A stretch of 64,000 bases of DNA. Origin: Sycobia sp. Sy_11 (taxonomy: Eukaryota > Arthropoda > Insecta > Hymenoptera > Epichrysomallidae). Both the position numbers and the translations under genes were made by a program. This document shows, one piece after another, positions 33,260-43,299 of this stretch. Every line of letters begins with the position of its first letter. The first letter of the stretch is position 1. The stretch spans positions 620,001-684,000 of the forward strand of contig JACCIC010000052.1 of NCBI GenBank assembly GCA_018907035.1, written 5' to 3'. Below the pieces are notes generated by a model. That model made no database searches and was not told the origin of the DNA. It worked only from the letters and a program-made list of their open reading frames with translations.

Positions 33260-33945
33260 CAATTATTTATATAATTATTATAATTATAATTAATATTACT
33301 AATTATTATTATTATTATTATTATGATTATTATTAAAATTATTATTATAAAATCGGCGGCGCGTCTGATGTTAGACGAACGGCGGCAATTATACCTGATG
33401 ATTTCGCTACAAAAGGGCCTGCAAAAGACAAACTCGAAGAGTTCGTCCAGTCAACCGACTGACCCGAAGTCTTTTCATTTGAACTCCGCCCGGACCTAGA
33501 AATTGTCCAGAGCTCAGAAATTCATACCTAAAATATTCTTCCGAAACTATTTGCTTGATTTTCGTTGCGAGTCGCTCCTCAAAAGACAGACGGACAATAA
33601 TTTTACCTTTCCAAAAGGGAACGTGATCCTGGTTGCGTTCCTCAAAAAATCAGCGAAATTAAGCAGACCTTAGTTTTACCTATATTAAATTCTGCCTATC
33701 TCGTTGATATTCCCCACGTCGAAACTAACATTGGGTATCCGTACGGTAAATAGAGGCGGATTTATAAACGTTGCGGAAAATAGCGCGCCCTTTGAATTAT
33801 TATATATCTAGCTTAATTTAATATATTTCTTTCTATATTATTCGTCTAAGTAATTGTTGCCGTTTTATTGCTTGTTACGGAATCATGACAGACTGTGTGA
33901 TTTTTTTCGTGGAATAAAAGTATTTTAGTCCGCTACATAACAATA
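33260..33945. other. Unassigned DNA, possible LTR
   Basis: ATT trinucleotide-rich to 33,340, then mixed composition. A GGAATAAAAG signal (33,912) and an ACATAACA end (33,944) would suit an LTR, but no paired copy is visible. No coding similarity recognised. Confidence 0.25.
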
Positions 33946-33993
33946 TTAAACAATCAGATATCCTTATTGTGTGACCTCAAGCTACTCTATATA

Positions 33994-34520
33994 TTAGGTT
34001 GTCAAATATCTCCCTTCCGCCTTTTTGCCTTATGAATTTCGTGGCTATGTACAAAGCGCTACAGAACAAATGCATGATTAGTTTGAATATTGCGTTCAAA
34101 AGTTATATACGTGTAAACATAGAGTTCACTAACGCCGAAATTCGCGCTATTTTAAAGTTTTCCTTCGTCAAAGGCAAATCCGCTAGAAAAGAAAACGTTC
34201 CGTGAGATCAACGGTGTTTTGGGGGATGGCATGCTATCACTTCGAACCGCAGAGGAATGGTTTCGAGGATTCAGAGCCGGTGAAAATGACACCATAGATA
34301 AGCCAGCCGCTGGAAGTCCTGTGACGACGAATACCGATCAAATCATCGAATTTATCGAGTTAGACCGGCATGTGACATCTCGTGACATCACCCAGGAGAT
34401 GAGAGTTAATCACCATACCATTTTAAATCATCTACACAAGGTTGGATACAAAAAAGATTGATGTTTGGATGCCGCATGATTTAACGCAAAAAACCTTCTG
34501 GACCGAATCAACGTCTGTGA
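33994..34520 (+). pseudogene. Mariner 5' fragment (mellifera-type)
   Basis: Begins after a TA with TTAGGTTGTCAAATATCTCC, a terminal inverted repeat of the mellifera kind. The transposase N-terminus follows with the frame open at 34,219-34,461: LRTAEEWFRGFRAGEND, then IIEFIELDRHVTSRDITQEM and a helix-turn-helix NHHTILNHLHKVGYKK. One frame change later comes NLLDRINVCD (about 34,480). The catalytic half and the right terminal repeat are missing. The insertion site lies in a piece related to repeat X (AACAATCAGATATCC just upstream, also at 35,190). Confidence 0.8.
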
Positions 34521-34799
34521 TTTAAGTACTTTTTAACGTATATTTATTTTTTTGCATATACTTTCTGAAGATTTAAAGAATCTATTTTAAATGAATACTA
34601 ATTGAAAGTATAGAATTAAAGAAAAGTAAAGAATTTTCATTATAATTATCTACATTCAAACTTAGACTTTATATATTTCAATTCAATATTGCATTAGCTC
34701 ACCTATAAATTTTGTGAGAACTGGCTTGGCAAGTTTATACCGTGTTTTTTTTTTTTAAATTAATGAATTATCAGAATCAATAACAGAAAAATGTGCATC

Positions 34800-35215
34800 T
34801 AAAAACATCAATGATTCAAGATAAATAATTCTTTGTTCTGAGTCTACGCTTGGGCAAAATGATGTGAAAATATACTCGGCTATTCGTAAATGATATCATT
34901 GCATTATTAAGCTGCATTTCCGTTAAAACTCTTTCTTTATTATTTTTTTTAGAGTTTTCGATATATTTGTGTAAACTATACGTGTTATTATTTAAAGGAA
35001 TGCATATAAATTGCACTTAGCTGTTTATTTTAGTGGTCCATTGTATGATGTAAGTTCAATTTTACTCTTTAAACAAATAGGAAAACACTGTTTTGTAAAA
35101 AGATTCAGCAAAATTCGGTTGGCAGAAAATTCAACTTGGATCATTGACAAACTTCAATTTCTTAAGTCAAGTCCAGTATATAACGATAGTAAACAATCAG
35201 ATATCCTCATCGCCT
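34800..35215. repeat. Unclassified dispersed repeat X, copy 2
   Basis: The inverted partner of 28,245-28,700 at lower identity. Its right end, ATCAGATATCCTCATCGCCTG then AAGCTACTCT, also precedes the mariner fragment at 33,994, showing that the family has at least three pieces here. A fourth trace (AGCCATTTATTTTAATGGTC) is near 37,425. Confidence 0.55.
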
Positions 35216-35264
35216 GAGCCCAAGCTACTCTCTCTCTCTCTATGTATATATACATATATATATG

Positions 35265-35314
<50 letters not shown>

Positions 35315-35812
35315 GATATGTATATATCATATAACATATCATATCACATCACATCACATCACATCCCATCGTATCATATAATATCATATCATATCATACT
35401 CATACTAATTAATAAAGATAAAGCGCATTTTTGTTTATACACGATAAACAAAAACAAAATCCAATTGTTCTGAAATTTGACATATAGATTCTATATTATC
35501 TTGGGAAGGACATAGGCTATGTTTTTTATTGAAAATCATGATATTTTCATCAATAAATTAAGTTAACAGTTTTAGCAATCAGTTTCACCAGCAACCATCA
35601 GGTGGCGTCTTGAATCACGAACATCAACTCAAATTAGTCTGCTTAAACTATTAATGACAGGCCAGCTCAGATGAATGATCATATCCAAATTTGGGGTTCA
35701 TATCCTGAAGAAGGTATGACGTGTTAGTTAGTGTTACTCTTTTTATTCTTCAGGTTAATATGACACTACTGTCACACCTTATGCATATCTTATTTTTGTA
35801 AATTTTATTTTT

Positions 35813-35815
<3 letters not shown>

Positions 35816-35884
<69 letters not shown>

Positions 35885-35902
35885 CTCTCTCTCTCTCTCT
35901 CC
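35816..35902. repeat. (CT)n microsatellite inside H5
   Basis: About 43 units with one GT interruption near 35,881. It sits at the Helitron-internal position occupied by GA/CT tracts in H2, H4 and H6. Confidence 0.95.
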
Positions 35903-36086
35903 GTCTTCACTTATAAAATGGTTGTGTATGCCAAATCATACTGAACATTTTCGTCATTAATTTGTAACGACAAATTATTTTTCTGTTTTTATACGTTATA
36001 TTAACTTAAAAAGTGACATAGGCTTTGTTTTTTAAATTTGAATAAAAGGTAAAATAGGGTTTGTTACCAATAAACTCGAAACTGTG

Positions 36087-36091
<5 letters not shown>

Positions 36092-36136
<45 letters not shown>
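36092..36136. repeat. (TA)n microsatellite inside H5
   Basis: About 22 TA units; a second tract of similar size follows at 36,268-36,312. Confidence 0.95.
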
Positions 36137-36138
<2 letters not shown>

Positions 36139-36269
36139 TAGATACATACATCATCACCTCTGCATAAAAAGGTGTAATGTCGAGCGTCCGCTTAAATTCA
36201 CAAATTTCATTTGAGTTGCTCCACTACTAAAATATGCACGATATTTGATTAAAAAAACAGAAAGATACG

Positions 36270-36315
<46 letters not shown>

Positions 36316-36329
36316 GTATATATATGTTA

Positions 36330-36980
36330 AATACGACTTCTACGGAGAAATATTGTATTAGCGTGTAGGGGCGGTGACATACGATATCCCGGTGCCTCAG
36401 GACGATTTCTACTGGTACATATGTGTTCGGACGATAGAACACGACGTTCAGATGTTTTGAAGCAATTTCTACGAAGAGTATTTTGTTTAGTTAGTGGGAA
36501 ACAATGACCAGGTATGTCGGGACGACTTCCACGAGGATTTTCGTGTTTGAGCGGTAGAATACGATGTCCATATGCCTCGGGATAATTTCTACGGGGAGTA
36601 GCATGTTTGAACGGTAGAACACAATGTCCATGTATCACAGGACGGCTTCTATGGGGAAATTCGTGTTGAAATGTTCGAATACGATGTCCAGATGTTTTGG
36701 AGCAACTTCTACGAAAAGTATCCTGTTTAGTTGGTGGGAAACAATGACCAGATGTCGGAACGACTACGGGAGTAGCGTGCTCGAACGGTAAAAGACAATA
36801 TCCAAGTATGACGGGGCGACTTCTATGAAGAGATTCGTATTCTACCATTCGAGCAATCAACCTGTCAGTAGAAGTCGTGCTTGGATACCTAGACATTGTA
36901 TTTTACCTCCCCAACACAAAACTCTCTATAGCAGTCGTCTCGAGACATATTCTATCGTCCGAATATGATACTGTTCGTAA
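36330..36980. repeat. 60-bp minisatellite array of H5
   Basis: About ten units. Units up to about 36,860 read ACGACTTCTACGGGGAGTA on plus; the last two (36,870-36,980) are in the opposite orientation. The minus-strand frame 36,896-36,327 is open for 189 codons and encodes a repeating 20-residue unit with P-[RS]-RP-x-I-x-GHC and x-K-x-T-x-RR landmarks. I do not call it a gene: there is no promoter or homology evidence, and an in-frame period alone explains the open frame. Confidence 0.85.
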
Positions 36981-37197
36981 AATATTGTATAAAATGGTTG
37001 GTGAAATATTAACTTTTTGAAGTGCACGCTGCTTTGAAGTAGCTTTTTATACAGAAGCAATGATAAGTAAATTATGGCAGATTATTTATAGTGATATAAA
37101 TTTTTCTATATAGAGTACTTTTTACTTCAATATTATTGAACTGTTTAAAAAACCGGTTAAATTATTATATCGGGCGAAGTCGAGACGGGGCATGTTA

Positions 37198-37198
<1 letters not shown>

Positions 37199-37236
<38 letters not shown>
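37199..37236. repeat. (TA)n microsatellite at the H5 3' end
   Basis: Begins directly after the TTAG terminus of H5, consistent with Helitron insertion between A and T in a TA tract. Confidence 0.95.
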
Positions 37237-37244
<8 letters not shown>

Positions 37245-37599
37245 TATGCATAAAATTATTTTAATAACGTAAATTAAAAATTCTAGAACTTGTAGAAATT
37301 TAGACATTTTAGCAAGTCAAAGCGAAAATCTGACTTTGACACAAATTGAAAATAATAATCTATTAGTAAAAGAAACTTCAAGGAAAAATAAATGTTATTC
37401 TTTATAGGTATGTTTATCAAATTCACTTAGCCATTTATTTTAATGGTCTATTGTTTTAAGTCTTGATTGCGTTATATAATTTATTTTTCGAAAATCTAGT
37501 TCGGAAGATTTTACAAAAATATTTTGTATAAATATAATTCTGGTATATGAGCATTTTTTTGTACGATAAAAAGATTTACAATGTAATTACATATAATAT

Positions 37600-37990
37600 A
37601 ATATTTATTTTTTTGTCTTAATATATTACTAAATTTAGAAAAATATTTTATATCAAGCTTTTATAAAATACATATAAGATTTATAAGTTGTTAATTTCTT
37701 AATACGCTATGAATATATATTATTATGTTTTCCTTTATGACAATTAGTAGGACATCTGACTATATCAGTAAACCGATTTTTAATATAATTATAGAATATT
37801 TTTTGTATTAATATATTTTGAACTTTCGGAAAGTATTTGATATAAATTTTTTATAAAATACATGAGAAGATGTATTTACAATTCTTACTATGCTAAGAAC
37901 ATATCCAACTTGCCTAACTATTTCACTTTTGTTGAAAGAATTTTTTGAAGATTTCATTTCTTTTTCAAATAATTATTACTTAATAAATTC
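37600..37990. repeat. Unclassified repeat Y, left of the LINE
   Basis: Two related units of roughly 150-230 bases: AGTAGGACATCTGACTAT at 37,748, then a TTTTTATAAAATACAT block, CTTGCCTAACTATTTCACTT and AATTTATTT-like ends. It is closely matched by 43,300-43,830 on the other side of the LINE. Confidence 0.6.
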
Positions 37991-38014
37991 AATGCAAAAA
38001 TCTACAATACAATA

Positions 38015-38017
<3 letters not shown>

Positions 38018-38054
<37 letters not shown>
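38018..38054. repeat. (TA)n microsatellite
   Basis: About 18 TA units, 5' of the GC-rich piece that leads to the LINE. Confidence 0.95.
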
Positions 38055-38057
<3 letters not shown>

Positions 38058-38475
38058 GAAATCGAAGTCACAGTATGTGCTCAGAGTAGAATACCAAGCG
38101 CCGCATAGCGCAGGTAGCCGATAAGTTAACGCGCGGAGGGACCGCGCCAATCTAATGAAGTCACCTGCAACCGGCGCGCGGCTAGAAATGACCCCAGCAC
38201 GGGAAACTACCTACTCCGCACGAATGCGACGGCCCAATAGCTATGGCGCTCTGCATTGGACGGAAAGGAAGAGTGGGGGAAACCCCGCACTGGGGATAAA
38301 TAGGAGCAGCAACGGGGACATGCTGGCATCGGTTTTGGCGAAGTGGTCGGATCAACGTTGTGAACAAATTATTTCGTTTTCTTATTATCTATATTTTCAT
38401 TTTAATAAAAAGTTTTCTTTTATTTCCAAAATCCTTTTCCTGCATTTATTTTCCCTATAAATTTACCCTATTCCT
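38055..38475 (+). other. GC-rich leader of unknown origin before the LINE
   Basis: Much GC-richer than the repeat Y flank, and free of coding similarity. It could be the true 5' UTR of the LINE, with the (CA)n at 38,476 internal, or another insertion next to which the LINE landed. I prefer the second reading because the LINE is bounded by (CA)n on both sides, but I cannot exclude the first. Confidence 0.35.
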
Positions 38476-38662
38476 ACACACACACACACACACACACACC
38501 AGTGTGGAGTTTTGTTGCTTTCTCCCATCTGGCGCCTCCCCAGGTTGCGGATAGGGGATGGCTCGCTACAATTTGTAGAGGGCACTGAGGAAATAAAATA
38601 CTCAGGGCGGACAGAAAAAGCTAATAGGGAGGGCCTCCCGAACGTAAGGCCAATTATGACTA

Positions 38663-40033
38663 ATGTTTGGTATAAACAAGGATATACCCCAGGGAGTAAC
38701 TTCGGCAACACCGGTCAATCTCCTCACCGATTCCGATAGAGTGCAAGCCTCTATGGTCGGTGGTAGCCCCTTGGATTCTGGGGAGGGCAAATCAAACATA
38801 ATCATAGATAGTACACTGGGTACTAAAGGAGATGTCATGATGGATCAAGAAACAACGGATCGAGAAATCTCCATCACGCGCAGAAACAATCACCTGGAGC
38901 GACTTGGTGAGAAGATCAGCCAATTGTTGGATTTTGTCAAAGATAAGCATAACGTACACAAGACCATTAAGGATCTTGCTCGTTCCATTAATGCCTCATA
39001 TAAATGCATTAGTATGGCAGAGGATGATCTATTACAGTATCAACGTCCTGGTACACATGAAGTGGTGACTCAGACTACGCCGAGTCTACGCTCTGACACC
39101 AAACGAAGCGCAGCAGAAGCCATGGTTTCCACTCCTAAAACCATAGGTGGCAAAAGGACGAAAGAACCACCATTGGGCTCAAGGAGACCACTAGAGTCGG
39201 TCGGAGTACCTACAGGCAAGTCTGAAGCCAAAGAAAATCAATGGCAGACCATCAAGCGTAAGAAGCCCAAAGGCAAAGATAAAGAATTATCTAGTACACG
39301 CAGGCTTAATGGACGAAATAGGCCTAACTCCATTTTGATTAAGGCCAATGAAGGAGTTACATACGCGGAGGTACTGCGACAAATAAAGAATGACCCGGAG
39401 TGATCTCATGTCAAGAATGAGGTTAACAGGATACGTAGAAATGCAAGCGGTGCCCTTGTACTTCAGTTGGAACGGACAGCCAAAGATGCACATGAGTTGG
39501 CACGCATTGTTGAATCTAAGGTTGGCCATAGCGCATCCACTTCGGTCCTGAGTAATCTCATTACATTGGAGATTAAAGATATAGATGAGGTCACTTCAAA
39601 GGATGAAGTATTAGAGGCTCTGAGAACACACCTCGAGCTAAAGGAGACTAACCTACTAATTGCTCGTTCCTTGCGGCAAGCTTATGGGGGTACTCAGACG
39701 GCGGTGGTGTCTGTACCATATAGCCACGCAGCTGAGCTACTACGTGTAGGGCATGTTCGAATCGGATGGGTCAGCTGCAGAGTTCGAAAAAAAACAGAAA
39801 TAAAGCGCTCCTTCAGGTGTTGGCAGATTGGCCATTTAGCGTCCGTTTGCTCGGGCCCTGACAGAACTAAACTTTGCAGGCACTGCGGTGGAAAAGACCA
39901 TCTATCCAAGCTGTGTGTAAACGGGCCCTGTTGTTTACTCTGTAAATGTGAAGGAAAAAAGGAGATTAACCACCCAGCATACAGCTATAAGTGCCCGATT
40001 ACCGTGGAGTTTTTAAACAGACATAAAACATGA
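38663..40033 (+). pseudogene. LINE ORF1 (gag-like), one in-frame stop
   Basis: 456 codons if read through a single TGA at 39,401-39,403. ORF1 proteins bind the element RNA to form the transposition complex. ATG 38,663 is preceded by an in-frame TGA at 38,657, so this is the first possible start. The N-terminal half is polar with a K/R-rich stretch (about residues 150-240). The C-terminal third carries three Cys/His knuckles: SFRCWQIGHLASVC (first Cys lost), then LCRHCGGKDHLSKLC (intact CX2CX4HX4C), then CLLCKCEG with H and C further on. The stop is GAG-TGA-TCT, explained by one C-to-T change in a CGA arginine codon. It overlaps ORF2 by ATGA at 40,030-40,033. Confidence 0.88.
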
Positions 40034-43032
40034 AAATATTCCAACTGAATACCAACCATTGCGTAGCAGCTCATGACCTGCTGAAACAGACAATAAAGGA
40101 GCTAAGAATAGACATTGCTGTAATCTCCGAACCATATTGTGACAGGGTCAGACCACAGCGCTGGATAAGTGACACAAGCAATAGAGCTGCCCTCTGGATT
40201 GGTCAAAATAGGCAGGTACTAAAGCAGTCGAGTCATCGGAGCGAATTGATATCCTGGGCTAAAATACAAGAAATATACGTCTTTAGTGTATATGCTCCTC
40301 CAAGCTTGACGGACAAGCAGTTTGAAATCCTTGTAGCTAAATTAGTTGATGAAGCCATGGACAAGAAACCATTATTAATCGGTGGCGATTTTAACGCGTG
40401 GTCCACAGCCTGGGGAAGCGCTTCAACAAATAACAGAGGTAGTATGCTGCTTGATGGCCTTAATTCTCTTCAACTCCACGTGGTTAATAAGGGATTTGAA
40501 TCCACTTTCATTAGGGGAGTTAAACAATCAGTCATTGATGTAACATTCGCCAGTGATGACCTGATTCAGCGGATCCTTAATTGGAGAGTAAGCGACCTTT
40601 ACACCCACAGTGATCACAGGGCGATCTTGTATGAGATTGCAGAGAAGGAAGTAAAGAACAAGTGCAATGAGTGGATGCCCACACGGAAATGGAACATCAG
40701 ATCGCTAGACTGTGAAGTGTTCGCCACTATAATATCAGAAGAGCGTTTAGAATATGGTGCACCAGGCCATCTGGCAAATGCACTCATGAAGCATATCTCT
40801 GAAGCATGTGATGCATCGATGACTAGGACTGAGAGCGGATTTAAACATCGTCAATCTGTCTACTGGTGGACAAATGAAATTGCAGAATTGCGCAAACAAT
40901 GTCATCCCGCACGTAGACTTGCCCTGAGAGCCCGCACCCATCGTGATACGTTTAATAGTTTATTTAAAGAAGCACAGAGAGCGCTTGTCAAGGCCATTAA
41001 GGCAAGCAAGCGTCTATGCTGGCTTGAACTGTGTGCAGAGGTCAACAATGACTTATGGGGACGACCATACAAAACAGTCATGGCACGATTGAGTAGGGCA
41101 CCAATACAACCCACTAGCACGGTATTGATTGATAAGATTGTTTCCGCTCTCTTTCCCAATGACATCCATGGGACTGTACTGCGCACGCAACACTCGGACG
41201 ATATACCTCCTATAACAGAAATGGAGCTACATAATGCTTACGCTAAGACTAGAGACAATGCTGCCCCTGGCCCTGATGGTATCCCTAATGCGGCAGTTAA
41301 GTTGGCGATTCAGAAGAATCCAGCTATATTTCTAAAAGTATATAATGCTTGTCTTCTTGAGGGTATTTTTCCTGATTGCTGGAAAACTCAAAGGTTAGTC
41401 CTATTACCTAAGGGCAATAAGCCACTTGATGATCCTTCATCATACACGCCATTGTGTATGCTCGACACGGTAGGTAAAATATTTGAAAAAATAATATGTA
41501 GCCGACTGGAAGCATTCACTGAAGGATTGCACGGCTTATCCTCACGCCAATTTGGATTTCGGAAATCAAAATCAACAGTCGATGCCATTAAACTGGTAGT
41601 GTGTACCGCAAGAAATGCAATCAGTGGTAAGAGATGGAAAGGTGGCACTAAACAGTATTGTGCCATTGTCGCTCTAGATGTCAAGAATGCCTTTAATTCA
41701 GCGCGCTGGTCTTCTATTATGAGTTCTCTTAAAGAGTTCGGAGTACCTGGTTATTTACAGAATGTCGTGGCCAGCTACTTTGAGAATAGGATAATATTAT
41801 ACCGAACGGATGAAGGCACTGTATCGCATAAGGTTACTGCGGGAGTCCCCCAGGGCTCAGTTATGGGACCTATATTGTGGAATATTATGTATGATGGCGT
41901 GTTGAGGATTCCACAACCGCCTGGTTCAATAACAGTAGGGTACGCCGACGATATCGCTCTAGTAGTGACGGCTAAGACCCTTGATGAACTTACTGAAAAT
42001 GTCAATGAGGCAATCAGCAACATCAGTAGATGGATTAAGACGGCTGGTCTACAATTAGCGGAGCACAAGACAGAAGTAGTTCTTGTCAGCAGTCGTAAGA
42101 AGGTAGATAGTATTACTCTTAAAGTTGGTAGCTGCCGCATTAGTTCTGCGCCATCTTTACGATACTTGGGTGTCCAGCTTGATGCCAGGTTAAACTTCAA
42201 AGAACATCTAAAGATATCTGGCGAGAAAGCGCAACGAGTTTCAGCTGCCTTGTGTCGGCTCATGCCTAACATTGGTGGCCCACGTCCACCCCAGAGGAAA
42301 CTATTAGCTTATGTTGTTAATTCTGTCAGCATGTATGCAGCACCAATCTGGCATCATGCATGCGGAATTAAATCGTATTGTGAGTTGGCCGTTGCGACCC
42401 GTCGTCGCTCCTGTATACGTATTATTAGTGGTTACAGGACGGTATCCACCGACGCAGCTGAGGTACTTGCCGGATTTCTTCCTTTCGATTTAGCTGCAGA
42501 TGAACTGGCTAGGCTGCATAACATATGTAAGGCCGCAGTGGATTCCCTACAAGGTGCTAAAAATGTGGAACGTCATCGTTCTATAGAAATATGGCAAAAA
42601 CGATGGACCGATTCTAGCAAAGGCCGATGGACTTATCGTATCCTCCCAGACATACACAGATGGATCAACAGGAAACACGGGGAATTAGATTTCCACCTAA
42701 CTCAGTTGTTGACTGGACATGGTTGTTTTAGGTCCTATTTCCACCGCTTTCACCTGGATAATAATGATCTCTGCCCCATCTGTCCGACTTTGGTCGAAGA
42801 TGCTGAGCATATATTGGTGAGCTGTCCTCGTTTTAGAACACAACGTGAGCACTTGATGAACATCATCAATAAGCCAATAAGACCAGAGAGCATCCTATCA
42901 ATAATGCTGGAATCTTCTGAAAACTGGAAGGCAGTAGCCAGTTTCGCAAAAGAGGTGATGACCAAACTTAGATATGCCGATAGAACTAGGCGAATGGCCC
43001 AGGATGAACCAGGCCAACTGATCCTATTTTAA
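40030..43032 (+). CDS. LINE ORF2: APE endonuclease, reverse transcriptase (1,000 aa)
   Basis: Nicks the target DNA and primes reverse transcription of the element RNA from the nick. The N-terminal AP-type endonuclease has N7/N9, E34 (ISEPY), D120/N122 (GGDFNAW) and D195/H196 (SDHRA). The RT, from about residue 415, has NAAPGPDGIPNAA, FRKSKSTVDAI, ALDVKNAFNSARW (first Asp), GVPQGSVMGPILWN and YADD at 638-641. The C-terminal Cys/His motif is CPICPTLVEDAEHILVSC (915-932). The order and the R1-like wording place it in the R1 clade; length matches R1 ORF2 (about 1,000). One oddity is SSYTPLCMLD at about 470-479, where nearly all LINEs have Arg instead of T473. The start overlaps the ORF1 stop as ATGA, suggesting reinitiation. 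Confidence 0.94.
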   Translation: MKIFQLNTNHCVAAHDLLKQTIKELRIDIAVISEPYCDRVRPQRWISDTSNRAALWIGQNRQVLKQSSHRSELISWAKIQEIYVFSVYAPPSLTDKQFEILVAKLVDEAMDKKPLLIGGDFNAWSTAWGSASTNNRGSMLLDGLNSLQLHVVNKGFESTFIRGVKQSVIDVTFASDDLIQRILNWRVSDLYTHSDHRAILYEIAEKEVKNKCNEWMPTRKWNIRSLDCEVFATIISEERLEYGAPGHLANALMKHISEACDASMTRTESGFKHRQSVYWWTNEIAELRKQCHPARRLALRARTHRDTFNSLFKEAQRALVKAIKASKRLCWLELCAEVNNDLWGRPYKTVMARLSRAPIQPTSTVLIDKIVSALFPNDIHGTVLRTQHSDDIPPITEMELHNAYAKTRDNAAPGPDGIPNAAVKLAIQKNPAIFLKVYNACLLEGIFPDCWKTQRLVLLPKGNKPLDDPSSYTPLCMLDTVGKIFEKIICSRLEAFTEGLHGLSSRQFGFRKSKSTVDAIKLVVCTARNAISGKRWKGGTKQYCAIVALDVKNAFNSARWSSIMSSLKEFGVPGYLQNVVASYFENRIILYRTDEGTVSHKVTAGVPQGSVMGPILWNIMYDGVLRIPQPPGSITVGYADDIALVVTAKTLDELTENVNEAISNISRWIKTAGLQLAEHKTEVVLVSSRKKVDSITLKVGSCRISSAPSLRYLGVQLDARLNFKEHLKISGEKAQRVSAALCRLMPNIGGPRPPQRKLLAYVVNSVSMYAAPIWHHACGIKSYCELAVATRRRSCIRIISGYRTVSTDAAEVLAGFLPFDLAADELARLHNICKAAVDSLQGAKNVERHRSIEIWQKRWTDSSKGRWTYRILPDIHRWINRKHGELDFHLTQLLTGHGCFRSYFHRFHLDNNDLCPICPTLVEDAEHILVSCPRFRTQREHLMNIINKPIRPESILSIMLESSENWKAVASFAKEVMTKLRYADRTRRMAQDEPGQLILF

Positions 43033-43215
43033 GATACAGAGGACGAACACCGAACCCCTGATCACCTGTGTGGATGGGGGACGTAGGATAGTGTCATAAG
43101 AAGATGAGTCGTATAGGCTAATTAACAGCGCCGCCGAAGTAATATTCCCGGATAGTTCCGGCGGGATGCTGGTTTCGAGAGGCCACTAGTGCAGAGCTTG
43201 CTCTGCCTACGCCTA

Positions 43216-43217
<2 letters not shown>
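43033..43217 (+). other. LINE 3' UTR
   Basis: About 185 bases with no ORF, ending GCCTAATAAA just before the A tract, which supplies a polyadenylation signal. Confidence 0.8.

Positions 43218-43246
<29 letters not shown>

Positions 43247-43298
<52 letters not shown>
43247..43298. repeat. (CA)n-(TA)n compound microsatellite
   Basis: About 19 CA units, then about 7 TA units, directly after the LINE's A tract. Confidence 0.95.
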
Positions 43299-43299
43299 G

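Larger units (their letters stand above)
35373..37198 (+). mobile_element. Helitron-like element copy H5, nearly complete
   Basis: Plus-strand copy. The 5' end is a (TCATA)n-type block into CATACTAATTAATAAAGATA and CAATTGTTCTGAAATTTGAC. In order: the CAGGTGGCGTCTTGAATC block (35,600), a long CT tract (35,816-35,902), two (TA)n tracts (36,092 and 36,268), a 60-bp array (36,330-36,980) and the 3' subterminal block. The end is ATCGGGCGAAGTCGAGACGG, then GGCATG and TTAG at 37,195-37,198, a one-base variant of the CTAG seen in H2 and H7. It has no RepHel gene, so movement would need a helper. Confidence 0.78.
38500..43246 (+). mobile_element. R1-clade LINE, nearly full length
   Basis: A non-LTR retrotransposon with a short 5' UTR (38,500-38,662), a gag-like ORF1, an ORF2 with endonuclease and RT, a 3' UTR of about 185 bases, an AATAAA just before the A tract, and 29 As (43,218-43,246). 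(CA)n lies immediately outside both ends: 38,476-38,499 on the left and 43,247-43,284 on the right. Several R1-clade families (Mino and Waldo types) are known to insert into AC-rich microsatellites, so this fits target-site preference. The target duplication cannot be seen in a simple repeat. ORF1 has one stop; ORF2 is open. Confidence 0.9.

Noticed and set aside
36327..36896. A 189-codon repetitive protein gene in the H5 array
   Set aside because: An in-frame 60-base period alone keeps the frame open once; there is no start context, homology or conserved frame in H2 and H7. It is kept only as a finding to test.
40747..42965. Antisense ORFs of 60-165 codons inside LINE ORF2
   Set aside because: Explained by the coding bias of ORF2 on the opposite strand; no recognisable domain.
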